From the NCBI GenBank assembly GCA_015709655.1, contig CP054181.1, positions 2,772,207-2,836,206 of the forward strand: 64,000 bases of DNA, in the 5' to 3' direction. Below are positions 18,423 to 26,035 of the stretch, one piece after another. Both the position numbers and the translations under genes were made by a program. The notes under the pieces are model-generated. The model did no database searches, was not told where the DNA came from, and saw only the letters and a list, made by a program, of their open reading frames with translations. Each line of letters begins with the position of its first letter. Within the stretch, counting starts at the first letter, position 1. The DNA is from Ignavibacteria bacterium (GTDB lineage: Bacteria; Bacteroidota; Ignavibacteria; Kapaibacteriales; Kapaibacteriaceae).

Positions 18423-19145
18423 ATGCGAGTACTTGTAGTTGAAGACGAACGAAAGGTTGCTTCGTTCATCAAGCGGGGTCTTGAAGAAGAAAAATACCTT
18501 GTTGATGCCGTTGCCGACGGCGAAGAGGGGCTGCGCTATGCCTCGTCAGGCGGCTACGATGCCATCGTTCTGGACGTGATGCTGCCCAAGATGGATGGCT
18601 ATTCTATGTTGCGTGCACTTCGTGCACTGGGAAATTCAACACCGGTGATCATGCTTACTGCGCGGGGCACAACTGAGGACAGAGTTCAGGGTCTGGACGC
18701 AGGTGCCGATGATTACCTGGCAAAGCCATTTCACTTTGAAGAACTTGCGGCACGATTGCGTTCAATTTTGCGTAGGTCAAGCACCGACAAAACAACCAAG
18801 CTCACCTGCGGCGATCTTGTGCTTGACCTGGTCACGCATTTTGCCTATCGCGATAATAAAGAAATTGAGTTAACGACAAAGGAATACGCCTTGCTTGAAT
18901 ACTTTATGAGGAATAAGGGTAAGATATTAAGCAGGAGTATGATCACCCAGCAGGTGTGGAAGCACAATTTCGACCCAGAGTCCAACATTATCGATGTGTA
19001 CGTAAAACGTCTCCGCCAGAAAATTGAAAAACCCGAAAGAACACAATTGGTACAGAGCGTGCGCGGTGTTGGCTACAGAATGAAGGAGCCTGATCTTGAT
19101 GCTGATGGGCGGGAGATTATTGAACCCGAAAATTCGATAGAGTAG
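18423..19145 (+). CDS. OmpR/PhoB-family response regulator
   Basis: Starting at the ATG at 18423 gives a 240-residue protein that begins directly with the receiver strand MRVLVVEDERKV; the frame is open further upstream but that extension is not regulator-like and overlaps holB. The acidic pocket is E8/D9, phosphorylation is at D51 (DAIVLDVMLPKMDGY), and the conserved Lys lies in DYLAKPFHFEEL. The C-terminal winged helix (about 130-228) carries LTTKEYALLEYFMRNKGKILSR, VDVYVKRLRQKIE and VRGVGYRM. It most resembles CusR/ArlR-type regulators. No histidine kinase is adjacent, so it is an orphan here. The only kinase in the window is the soluble one at 46918. Confidence 0.93.
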   Translation: MRVLVVEDERKVASFIKRGLEEEKYLVDAVADGEEGLRYASSGGYDAIVLDVMLPKMDGYSMLRALRALGNSTPVIMLTARGTTEDRVQGLDAGADDYLAKPFHFEELAARLRSILRRSSTDKTTKLTCGDLVLDLVTHFAYRDNKEIELTTKEYALLEYFMRNKGKILSRSMITQQVWKHNFDPESNIIDVYVKRLRQKIEKPERTQLVQSVRGVGYRMKEPDLDADGREIIEPENSIE

Positions 19146-19197
19146 GAAAGTAATTTAGTAATACGGTATTTTGATTTGTCGTAATCGAAGGGTTCTG

Positions 19198-19512
19198 ATG
19201 AGTGAAACATTGACCATTGTTCAGCACAGCGTGCAATATCTTGACGAAATCCAGAATGCGTTTGCAAAATGGCAGGCCGATCAGTTTCAGCCTCGTTCAC
19301 CTGAGTTTTACTGTCTTGAACTCTGTGGTGAGGCTGGTGAGCTTGCCAATCTTGAAAAGAAAATTTGGAAGGGGGCTCAGGTTCCTGCGTCAATGGTAGC
19401 CGATGAAGCCGCAGATGTATTTATTGCTCTGATGAATTTTGCAAATGCGCGAGGGATTAATCTGAGTGATGCCGTAGCCGACAAGGCTTCACGAATCAAG
19501 CCAACCAAATAG
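19198..19512 (+). CDS. MazG-like nucleotide pyrophosphohydrolase
   Basis: Starting at the ATG at 19198 gives 104 residues (MSETLTIVQHSVQYLDEIQ). The MazG/all-alpha NTP pyrophosphatase metal motif is visible as ELCGEAGE, followed about 28 residues later by DEAADVFIALMNFA, i.e. an ExxE...ExxD arrangement. Such enzymes hydrolyse noncanonical or excess NTPs to NMP and pyrophosphate. The length fits the short, single-domain MazG-like group rather than the two-domain MazG. It lies 52 bases downstream of the response regulator and may share its transcript. Downstream begins the palindromic repeat array. Substrate is not predictable. Confidence 0.8.
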   Translation: MSETLTIVQHSVQYLDEIQNAFAKWQADQFQPRSPEFYCLELCGEAGELANLEKKIWKGAQVPASMVADEAADVFIALMNFANARGINLSDAVADKASRIKPTK

Positions 19513-19682
19513 CCCACCCAGCCCAAACGTAGGCAGCGTCTCCCGACGATTGACTGCTTTAGAATTTACAGGATGAGAGAAAATTCACTCAATACACGGG
19601 GTGGATTGTCGCCTGCACAAAACAACTTAAAAAATAATACAAAACCCGAAGTGGCGTCCCCGCGTAGTTGCCCGCACGAAAC
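19513..19682. other. Spacer leading into the repeat array
   Basis: After the MazG-like stop there is no supported gene. The stretch at about 19618-19682 already looks like a decayed array module: an A-rich linker (AACAACTTAAAAAATAAT) followed by a worn hairpin unit (GTCCCCGCGTAGTTGCCCGCACG) that aligns with the intact units further right. No clear terminator for the MazG-like gene is seen. Confidence 0.5.
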
Positions 19683-20001
19683 CGTAGGGGCGGATGGCAT
19701 CCGCCCTCTACGAAACAACATAAAAAACAATACGAACCGTAGGGGCGACCCCACGTGGTCGCCCACACGAAACCGTAGGGGCGATCCCGTGTGGTCGCCG
19801 GCACGAAATCGTAGGGGCGATCCCGTGTGGTCGCCGGCACGAAATCGTAGGGGCGATCCCGTGTGGTCGCCCGCACGAAATCGTAGGGGCGATCCCGTGT
19901 GGTCGCCCACACGAAATCGTAGGGGCGGATGGCATCCGCCCTCTACGGTACAACATAAAAAACAATACGAACCGTAGGGGCGAATACCATCCGCCCACGT
20001 G
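19683..20001. repeat. Palindromic repeat array, block 1 (36-bp period)
   Basis: Units all begin CGTAGGGGCG. Type A holds a palindrome GGGCGGATGGCATCCGCCC flanked by CGTAG and CTACG (starts 19683 and 19918). Type B holds GGGCGACC and GGTCGCCC arms around a short loop, followed by CACGAAAYCG. B units start at 19738, 19774, 19810, 19846 and 19882, exactly 36 bases apart. The first B has loop CCACGT; the next four carry GATCCCGTGT and so have one mismatch in the stem. A units are followed by a ~25-base A-rich linker (AAACAACATAAAAAACAAT). A last degraded unit starts at 19973. The 36-base period keeps reading frames open on both strands, giving spurious peptide repeats. Non-coding, REP-like. Confidence 0.9.
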
Positions 20002-20298
20002 TTACATCCGTTCGCACGAAACCTGTAGGGTCCGAGGTGTTTGGTGTGTCACATTTTCCTGTCATTCATGCACAATACAGCAAAGCAATTGCTCCGGAAT
20101 TCTAATGTTTCTTACGTAGGCTGCGCAACGCAGCCGACCGGCCGAGCTGTAGTGGTAGGTGGTGATGCACGATGGAGGTGGCGGTGGGGGTGGGGCCCGA
20201 AGGGCCGTAGTCCGTCCGTTTGGAATGTTGACGTGGTACGGTTGCGCAGGTGGATTGTGTTAAATGGTTTGCGTTAAACCGCAATGTTACCATTAAAC
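20002..20298. other. Inter-array spacer with two compact hairpins
   Basis: No gene is supported here. A hairpin GGCTGCG-CAA-CGCAGCC sits at 20119-20135 and, like the array units, is preceded by GTA(GG). A second, GGCCC-GAA-GGGCC, sits at 20194-20206 after a G/T-rich tract (20176-20195). Neither is followed by a T run, so they do not look like terminators. They may be unrelated palindromic elements nested between the two array blocks. Confidence 0.55.
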
Positions 20299-20684
20299 CG
20301 TAGGGGCGACCCCGCGTGGTCGCCCGCACGAATCAACGTTGAACACAACGCATACCCGTAGGGGCGACCCCACGTGGTCGCCCGCACGAATCAACGTTGA
20401 ACACAACGCATACCCGTAGGGGCGACCCCACGTGGTCGCCCGCACGAAACCGTAGGGGCGGATGGCATCCGCCCTCCACGAAACAACATAAATAACGATA
20501 ATACCGTAGGGGCGACCCCACGTGATCGCCCGCACGAATCAACGTTGAACACCACGCATACCCGTAGGGGCGACCCCACGTGGTCGCCCGCACGAAACGT
20601 CACAAATATTACCACGAACCCGTCGGGGTGGATGGCATACGCCCTCCACGAAACAACAGAAAACAAAAGAAACCGTAGGGGAAG
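20299..20684. repeat. Palindromic repeat array, block 2 (58-bp period)
   Basis: Type B hairpin units (GGGCGACC ... GGTCGCCC) start at 20299, 20357, 20415, 20505 and 20563. Neighbours at 20299/20357/20415 and 20505/20563 are exactly 58 bases apart, because a 22-base insert carrying the perfect palindrome TCAACGTTGA (AATCAACGTTGAACACAACG) replaces the short linker of block 1. A type A unit (GGGCGGATGGCATCCGCCC) starts at 20451, 36 bases after a B unit, and is followed by the same A-rich linker as in block 1. A mutated A unit starts at 20621 (CGTCGGGGTGGATGGCATAC) and a truncated unit (CGTAGGGGAAGC) at 20673 abuts the rpmG terminator. Confidence 0.9.
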
Positions 20685-20714
20685 CAAAAAAAAACCATCC
20701 GTACGAGGATGGTT
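20685..20714 (-). terminator. Intrinsic terminator of rpmG
   Basis: Reading the minus strand, AACCATCC and GGATGGTT (20714-20707 and 20700-20693) form an 8-bp stem with a 6-base loop, followed by a run of nine T (plus-strand A run 20686-20694, partly inside the stem). It lies 27 bases after the rpmG stop. Confidence 0.85.
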
Positions 20715-20740
20715 ATTAGTTCTGAGTATTTGGCAATATC

Positions 20741-20920
20741 TTACCGAACTTCTTTATGAACCGTGTGCCGACGAAGGAAGGGATTGTATTTCTTCATTTC
20801 CAGGCGTTCAGTAACGTTTTGACGGTTCTTGGTTGTTGTGTACCGGGAAGCCGGCTTACCTTCTTTTTTTGCTTCTGTACATTCCAGCGTAATAATAACG
20901 CGGGCACCTTTTTTAGCCAT
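20741..20920 (-). CDS. rpmG: 50S ribosomal protein L33
   Basis: A 59-residue frame on the minus strand reads [20 protein letters not shown]..., then [20 protein letters not shown], and ends [14 protein letters not shown]. This is the standard L33 pattern, including the TTKN and KKYNP...RRHT(V)HKE motifs. Only one of the four zinc-ligand cysteines remains (C14), so it is the zinc-independent (C-minus) form. A GAGGAC ribosome site is 8 bases before the ATG. It lies 56 bases downstream of lon on the same strand, with its own candidate promoter element in the gap and a clear terminator behind it. Unlike in many genomes, it is not next to rpmB or a tRNA. Confidence 0.95.
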   Translation of the reverse strand: MAKKGARVIITLECTEAKKEGKPASRYTTTKNRQNVTERLEMKKYNPFLRRHTVHKEVR

Positions 20921-20960
20921 GATGTAGGTCCTCTTTAGAGATCTGTGTTAATGTAAAGCA

Positions 20961-20968
20961 CAAAATTA
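20961..20968 (-). promoter_or_regulatory. Candidate -7 element for rpmG
   Basis: On the minus strand the bases read TAATTTTG, a full match to the Bacteroidota -7 consensus TAnnTTTG, about 40 bases before the rpmG ATG. No TTG/TTTG is found at the 21-base spacing seen for the better promoters in this window, so it is weaker. Confidence 0.45.
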
Positions 20969-20976
20969 CAAACAAT

Positions 20977-23487
20977 TTACTTTTTCCGGTGTTTTGTTTT
21001 GGTAGTTGCCGGCAACTTTGCGACGATGGTTTTGCGGGGTAATGGAGATTCACTGTCAAAAGCCACCGGGATTGCTTCGTCAATCTTATTTACGTAGACG
21101 ATGTCCAAGCCGTCGGTTACACCTTCGCGTAGCTCTGAAACATCAGCCTTATTGGCACCCGGCACAAGCACCGTTTTCATTCCTGCTCTTTTTGCTGCGA
21201 GGAGTTTTTCGCTCAGGCCGCCTATGGGTAAAATCTGTCCCCGCAGTGTTACTTCACCTGTCATTGCCACATCACCGCGCAACGGTTTTCCGGTTATGGC
21301 ACTAAGCAGGGCCAGCGTCATGGTGATGCCGGCAGAAGGACCGTCTTTTGGTATTGCGCCTTCGGGCAGGTGAACGTGGATTTCTTTTCCTTTAAGCACG
21401 TCGGGTTCGAGGTTGTATTTCGCATAGTTGCTGCGAAGGTATGACAGCGATGCCATCGCCGACTCCTTCATGACTTCGCCCAGCTTTCCGGTAAGGGTGA
21501 GTTTTTCTGTTCCCGGCATTATCGTAACCTCTACCGGGAGTGTATCGCCGCCTACTGACGTCCAGGCCAGCCCGGTGGCAACACCAATTTTGCGGTGCAG
21601 TTCAGATGATTTTTCCTTAAAGCGAGGTGCTTTAAGGTATTCCTCTACCTGTGGAGCATCAATTTTCCACGCACGTCTGCGTAGCTTTTTAAAGGACGGA
21701 AGCGAACGAATGCTATCAGTGGGGATATCAGCCCCTTCGATACCTGTTGTAGCCTGCGACACGATTTTCTGAGCCACTTTTCTTAGGATTCCTGCAAGTT
21801 CACGTTCAAGGTTACGAACTCCGGATTCGCGCGTGTACTCTCGTACAATACGAAGCAGGGCAGCATCTGAAACCCGTACGTCGAAATCAGCAAGGCCATG
21901 CCGTTCAAGGAGTTTTGGCATAATGTGACGTTTTGCAATTTCAACCTTGTCCGGCTCAAGATAGCTTGAAAGCTCGATCACCTCGAGGCGGTCCAGCAGG
22001 GGAGCCGGAATATCATATTTTACGTTTGCTGTAGCAATGAACAGTACATTACTGAGGTCATAGTCAACCTCAAGGTAATGATCGTTAAACGCTGAGTTCT
22101 GTTCCGGGTCAAGGACTTCCAGCAGAGCTGAGCTTGGATCGCCCCGGAAATCCATACTCATTTTGTCAACTTCGTCAAGCAGAATTACCGGGTTAACACT
22201 GCCGGCCCGTTTCATTGCCTGGATAATTTTACCTGGCATGGCACCGATGTAGGTGCGCCGGTGACCTCGGATTTCAGCTTCGTCACGGACACCTCCGAGA
22301 GAAATGCGGACAAAGTTCCGCCCAAGCCCCCTGGCAATCGATTTTGCCAACGATGTTTTACCAACACCTGGAGGGCCAACAAAACAGAGGATTTGTCCGC
22401 GCAATGAGCCAACCAGGTTCAGCACGCTGATATATTCCAGAATCCTGTCCTTTGGCTTCTCCAAATCGTAATGATCATCATCCAGTATGCTCCGTACATG
22501 CTGAACATTCAGATCGTCAGCTGTTCGCTTTTTCCATGGAACGGCTGTCAGCACTTCCAGCCAGGTACGATTAACAGAGAATTCCGGACTCATCGATGGA
22601 GTGCGTTTAAGCCGTTCAAACTCGTCCATTGCTCGAGCATGCACCTGTTCCGGTAGCTCCGCCTGTTCTATCTGTTCACGAAGTGTACTAAGCTCCGAGC
22701 CGTGTTCATCATCCTCGCCAAGTTCTTTTTGGAGTGCCCGGATTTGTTCCTGGATAAAGTATTTGCGCTGTGATTTCTGAATTTGATCCTGAACCTTGGT
22801 GTCGATTTCTGCTTCCAGGCGCAGGAGTTCTATTTCGCTGCTTAGAAGCTGTATTAGCTCGATATACTGAGCCGTTAGCCCTTCCTGAGTCAGGATTTTT
22901 TGTTTTGCTTCAACTTTTTGCTGGATGTTGGCAGCCGCATAGAACAGCTTTCTTACCGGATCGTCAAGGTTTTCAAAGGCACCCAAAACCTCAGGTGGCA
23001 GGTTCCGGTGTTCTTTTACATATTCCTCGAACAACTCACTGGCATGCCGCACAAGGGCATTAAGCTGCTGGTCATTGGCATCAAACACTGACGGCACGTG
23101 AATCACCTTTGCTTTTAGAAAGGGCTCAGTGGAAATTTCCACGGAGACACGTGCGGGAATCATACCCTCCACCAGCACTTTTAATAGATTATTCGGTAAT
23201 CTGAGAACTTGTAAGATCTTGGCAACTGTGCCATGACTGTACATATCCGAAAAGCCAGGTTCGTCGGTTGTAGGATCGCGCTGGGTAAGCAGCATCACGA
23301 ACTTGTCGTGATCTAACGCCGAGGCAACGGCTTTTAAGGAACTTGCCCGTCCAATCAGAACCGGGAAGATCATGTGAGGATAAATGACGATATCGCGTAA
23401 AGCCAGTACCGGCAACTCGTTCGGCACGGTTGGGGTGCGGCGATCCGCTTCTTCGATGGTTGTTAAAACGTCGTCGGTATGATTCAT
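20977..23487 (-). CDS. lon: ATP-dependent Lon protease
   Basis: From the ATG at 23487 (MNHTDDVLTTIEEADRR) the protein has 836 residues; an in-frame extension to 23604 is possible but adds non-Lon-like sequence. The N-terminal LON substrate domain begins LPVLALRDIVIYPHMIFPV. The AAA+ domain has Walker A GPPGVGKTS and Walker B VILLDEVDKM. The C-terminal protease domain contains the catalytic Ser in PKDGPSAGITM and the Lys in LAAKRAGMKTVLVPGANK. Lon degrades misfolded and short-lived regulatory proteins in the cytoplasm. It ends with a basic tail (KTKHRKK). It is divergent from infC across 225 bases. No obvious heat-shock element was found upstream. Confidence 0.97.
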   Translation of the reverse strand: MNHTDDVLTTIEEADRRTPTVPNELPVLALRDIVIYPHMIFPVLIGRASSLKAVASALDHDKFVMLLTQRDPTTDEPGFSDMYSHGTVAKILQVLRLPNNLLKVLVEGMIPARVSVEISTEPFLKAKVIHVPSVFDANDQQLNALVRHASELFEEYVKEHRNLPPEVLGAFENLDDPVRKLFYAAANIQQKVEAKQKILTQEGLTAQYIELIQLLSSEIELLRLEAEIDTKVQDQIQKSQRKYFIQEQIRALQKELGEDDEHGSELSTLREQIEQAELPEQVHARAMDEFERLKRTPSMSPEFSVNRTWLEVLTAVPWKKRTADDLNVQHVRSILDDDHYDLEKPKDRILEYISVLNLVGSLRGQILCFVGPPGVGKTSLAKSIARGLGRNFVRISLGGVRDEAEIRGHRRTYIGAMPGKIIQAMKRAGSVNPVILLDEVDKMSMDFRGDPSSALLEVLDPEQNSAFNDHYLEVDYDLSNVLFIATANVKYDIPAPLLDRLEVIELSSYLEPDKVEIAKRHIMPKLLERHGLADFDVRVSDAALLRIVREYTRESGVRNLERELAGILRKVAQKIVSQATTGIEGADIPTDSIRSLPSFKKLRRRAWKIDAPQVEEYLKAPRFKEKSSELHRKIGVATGLAWTSVGGDTLPVEVTIMPGTEKLTLTGKLGEVMKESAMASLSYLRSNYAKYNLEPDVLKGKEIHVHLPEGAIPKDGPSAGITMTLALLSAITGKPLRGDVAMTGEVTLRGQILPIGGLSEKLLAAKRAGMKTVLVPGANKADVSELREGVTDGLDIVYVNKIDEAIPVAFDSESPLPRKTIVAKLPATTKTKHRKK

Positions 23488-23642
23488 AAGTTTCTTGTTT
23501 GACGGATTGAGAACCGTAAAATTACGTCGGACAGGTATTGCATCATGCTCATCACCGGTAATCGAGCGGAATTCACAGCCCCTTCCCGGTGCAGGCAATT
23601 CCAAACGTTGTGTTTTCGCTATTCAAAAAACTACGTCAACTT

Positions 23643-23675
23643 ATTGGATAAACAAGGGTTAGAGCCGTATCTTTG
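23643..23675 (+). promoter_or_regulatory. Bacteroidota-type promoter of infC operon
   Basis: ATTG at 23643-23646 and TATCTTTG at 23668-23675 are separated by 21 bases, matching the -33 TTG / -7 TAnnTTTG form. It lies about 38 bases before the infC start codon. The same spacing occurs at the sprA and tRNA-Pro promoters in this window. Confidence 0.7.
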
Positions 23676-23712
23676 TGCTTTACCAGTTTATTCATACAAT
23701 TAAGGATGTCTT

Positions 23713-24366
23713 TTGAGGAGACCTAATACGCGTGGCGTAGCCCCGCGTCCGGAACAAAACCGTAAGCATAAAATCAATGAGGAAATTGCCGGCCCCACAG
23801 TACGGGTTATCGGTGATGATGGTGAGCAATATGGAGTAATGACGGTTCGCGAAGCATTACAACGCGCCCATGATGCTGATCGTGATTTGGTTGAAATCTC
23901 ACCACAGGCTGATCCGCCTGTTTGTAAGATTATTGATTACGGTAAGTTCGTTTATGAACAGCGGAAGAGAGACAGACAAATTGGTAAAAATCAACAGCAA
24001 AAAGAACTTAAAGAGATCAGGCTTCGTGCCGGTACCGATACCCACGACCTGGAATTTAAGGTTCGTCATTCACGAAAGTTTTTGCTGGATGGTCATAAAG
24101 TAAAAGCAAATGTTCTGTTCCGTGGACGTGAGATCGTCCACCAGGATATCGGCAGGGCTCTGTTACAAAAATTTATTGATGCTCTTGCCGATATTTCAAA
24201 AACAGATCAGGATATGAAAACGGAAGGTAGAATGCTGAGTGTTACTCTCGCACCCGATTTAAAAAAGAAGGGCAGCACCAAGAAGGCAGAAAACCAGAAA
24301 TCAAAACCGGCCGTTGTGGCACCTGCTCCAGATGCTGAATCAGAACCGGTTACGAATAAAGAATAA
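23713..24366 (+). CDS. infC: Translation initiation factor IF-3
   Basis: IF-3 binds the 30S subunit, checks start-codon/initiator-tRNA pairing and prevents early 50S joining. The 217-residue frame begins with a TTG codon (LRRPNTRGVAP, read as Met); no ATG or GTG precedes the conserved region, and AAGGA (23702-23706) is correctly spaced. Conserved motifs are INEEIAGPTVRVIGDDGEQYGVM, DLVEISPQADPPVCKIIDYGKF and the C-terminal domain VKANVLFRGREIVHQDIG. A Lys/Pro/Ala-rich tail of about 35 residues (KKKGSTKKAENQKSK...) extends past the usual end. A rare start is a hallmark of infC autoregulation elsewhere (AUU in E. coli). It heads infC-rpmI-rplT-pheS. Confidence 0.96.
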   Translation: MRRPNTRGVAPRPEQNRKHKINEEIAGPTVRVIGDDGEQYGVMTVREALQRAHDADRDLVEISPQADPPVCKIIDYGKFVYEQRKRDRQIGKNQQQKELKEIRLRAGTDTHDLEFKVRHSRKFLLDGHKVKANVLFRGREIVHQDIGRALLQKFIDALADISKTDQDMKTEGRMLSVTLAPDLKKKGSTKKAENQKSKPAVVAPAPDAESEPVTNKE

Positions 24367-24404
24367 ATTACAACGACATAATCGACTAAACACAAAGGAC
24401 AGCA

Positions 24405-24602
24405 ATGCCGAAAATGAAAACAAGCTCAGGCGCCAAGAAACGCTTCAGCATAACGGGAAGTGGCGCCATCAAACGGCAAAAGGCGTACAAAAGCCACATT
24501 CTCACCAGCAAATCTCGCAAACGCAAACGTAACCTGCGCCAGAATACGCTAGTTCATCCATCAAATGAAAAGCTTATTCTTCACGCACTGGCATTACGGT
24601 AA
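24405..24602 (+). CDS. rpmI: 50S ribosomal protein L35
   Basis: The 65-residue basic protein reads [20 protein letters not shown], then [20 protein letters not shown], then [17 protein letters not shown], the standard L35 sequence (KTxSxAKKRF, HxL(T/G)xKSxKRKRxLR). An AAAGGA ribosome site lies just before the ATG. It stands in the conserved infC-rpmI-rplT order, 38 bases after infC. Confidence 0.97.
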   Translation: MPKMKTSSGAKKRFSITGSGAIKRQKAYKSHILTSKSRKRKRNLRQNTLVHPSNEKLILHALALR

Positions 24603-24666
24603 TAATATTTATTAATATCGTTGATCAGGGATCCGCTCTCCTGACAGCACATTTAAAGGAAAACCC

Positions 24667-25011
24667 ATGGCAAGGGCAAAAAACAAAGTAGCGGCGCATC
24701 AGAAAAAGAAGAAGTACTTCAAGCTCGCAAAGGGCTACTGGGGCGCCAGAAGTAAGGTTTGGACAATTGTTCGCGATCATGTCGAGAAGGGGCTTACCTA
24801 TGCCTATCGAGATCGCCGGAACAAAAAGCGCACATTCCGTTCACTTTGGATTGTTCGGATTAATGCTGCAGCCAGACTTAACGGTACCACCTATTCTAAC
24901 CTCATGCACGGACTAAAGAAAAGCAATATCTCGATAAACCGTAAGGTGCTCGCCGATCTTGCAATGAATCATCCGGATGCATTTGCCGCAATTGTAAAGC
25001 AAGTGGGGTAA
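24667..25011 (+). CDS. rplT: 50S ribosomal protein L20
   Basis: The 114-residue protein has the L20 signature [39 protein letters not shown] and [19 protein letters not shown]20 is needed early in 50S assembly and in some bacteria represses its own operon by binding the leader mRNA. The 64-base gap from rpmI is AT-rich and includes TCAGG...CCTGA complementary arms (24625-24644), too weak to call a regulatory structure. An AAAGGA ribosome site precedes the ATG. Confidence 0.97.
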   Translation: MARAKNKVAAHQKKKKYFKLAKGYWGARSKVWTIVRDHVEKGLTYAYRDRRNKKRTFRSLWIVRINAAARLNGTTYSNLMHGLKKSNISINRKVLADLAMNHPDAFAAIVKQVG

Positions 25012-25015
25012 ACCC

Positions 25016-26032
25016 ATGCTGGACCGTGTTGCACAGCTTCGGGCTGTCCTGGAGATGGAACTTTCGCAGATCAGTACTGTGGAACAGGCTGACGGCTTCC
25101 GGCTACGACATCTTGTACGCAAGGGTACGGTACAACAGATGATTGATGAAATGCGCTCTCTGCCGACATCAGAAAAACCTGCTGTAGGCAGAGAGTTAAA
25201 TGTTCTGAAGGCTCATGTTGAAACTGAATTTGCCACGATAAACGCACGATTGCAGCAGAACCGGAAACAGCAACCTACCATTGATGCTTCGCTTCCGGCC
25301 CGCAGAACCGGGCATGGCTCGGTTCACCCCATTGTGGCCACAATTCAGCGTGTGGTTGATATTTTCGGACGCATGGGGTTCTCGGTTGCGCACGGACCCG
25401 ATGTAGAAGACGAGCGGCATAATTTTTCAAGCCTGAACTTCCCGGACGACCATCCTGCACGAGACATGCAGGATACGTTCTTCGTGCAGTCCAACCCTGC
25501 AACTCTGTTACTGCGCACGCATACTTCAAGCGTGCAGGTGCGTGTCATGGAAACTGTTGCTCCGCCCATCAGATGTATTATGCCCGGCAGAGTATACCGA
25601 AACGAAGCTGTTTCGTCACGGTCACTTGCCGAGTTTCATCAGGTTGAAGGGCTGTATATTGATAGGAATGTGAGTATGGCTGACCTAAAAGGCACCATTA
25701 CTGCATTCGCTCGGCAATTCTACTCGGCTGATGCACGGTTCCGCTTTCGAACCAGTTACTTTCCGTTTACTGAACCAAGTCTTGAAGTTGATATGAGCTG
25801 CTTCCTATGCAAGGGCGAAGGATGCCGGATTTGTAAACATTCGGGTTGGCTGGAGATTGCAGGTTGCGGCATGGTTCATCCCAATGTGCTTGTTTCTGCC
25901 GGCATCAACCCCGAGGAATACACTGGTTTCGCATTTGGCTTTGGCCTTGAACGGATAGTGATGATGCAAACCGGTATCGACGATATTCGATTACTGTATC
26001 AAAACGATGTGCGAGTGTTGCAGCAATTGTAA
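25016..26032 (+). CDS. pheS: Phenylalanine-tRNA ligase alpha subunit
   Basis: This 338-residue subunit carries the class II synthetase core. An N-terminal coiled coil (about 1-85) is followed by HPIVATIQRVVDIFGRMGFSV, the motif 2 region RCIMPGRVYRNEAVSSRSLAEFHQ, EPSLEVDMSCFLCKGEGCR and motif 3 GFAFGFGLERIVMMQTGIDD. It pairs with PheT to charge tRNA-Phe. The CFLCKGEGCRICKHSGW cysteine cluster is the form seen in many bacterial PheS. The gene starts 4 bases after rplT. Unusually, pheT does not follow; lolD takes that place 3 bases downstream, so the beta subunit must be encoded elsewhere. Confidence 0.96.
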   Translation: MLDRVAQLRAVLEMELSQISTVEQADGFRLRHLVRKGTVQQMIDEMRSLPTSEKPAVGRELNVLKAHVETEFATINARLQQNRKQQPTIDASLPARRTGHGSVHPIVATIQRVVDIFGRMGFSVAHGPDVEDERHNFSSLNFPDDHPARDMQDTFFVQSNPATLLLRTHTSSVQVRVMETVAPPIRCIMPGRVYRNEAVSSRSLAEFHQVEGLYIDRNVSMADLKGTITAFARQFYSADARFRFRTSYFPFTEPSLEVDMSCFLCKGEGCRICKHSGWLEIAGCGMVHPNVLVSAGINPEEYTGFAFGFGLERIVMMQTGIDDIRLLYQNDVRVLQQL

Positions 26033-26035
26033 AGA

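Noticed and set aside
19566..19998. Long open frames on both strands encoding peptide repeats such as RNRRGDPVWSPA and AGDHTGSPLRF
   Set aside because: They arise because the 36-base repeat period is a multiple of three. The frames occur on both strands, lack ribosome sites and follow the repeat rather than any protein logic.
19683..20684. CRISPR array
   Set aside because: Spacing is regular but the intervals are themselves repeated, there are no unique spacers, and no cas genes are present.
20293..20687. Overlapping minus-strand frames of 80-98 codons in the second repeat block
   Set aside because: All sit inside the palindromic array, overlap each other in different frames and shift where the period is 58, so they are translation shadows of the repeats.
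23488..23604. N-terminal extension of Lon to 23604
   Set aside because: The extra 39 residues are low in similarity to Lon starts and run into the upstream promoter region; ATG 23487 gives normal length.
24625..24644. TCAGG...CCTGA arms before rplT as an L20 operator
   Set aside because: Five-bp stem with no resemblance that I can see to the 23S rRNA L20 site; not enough to support regulation.
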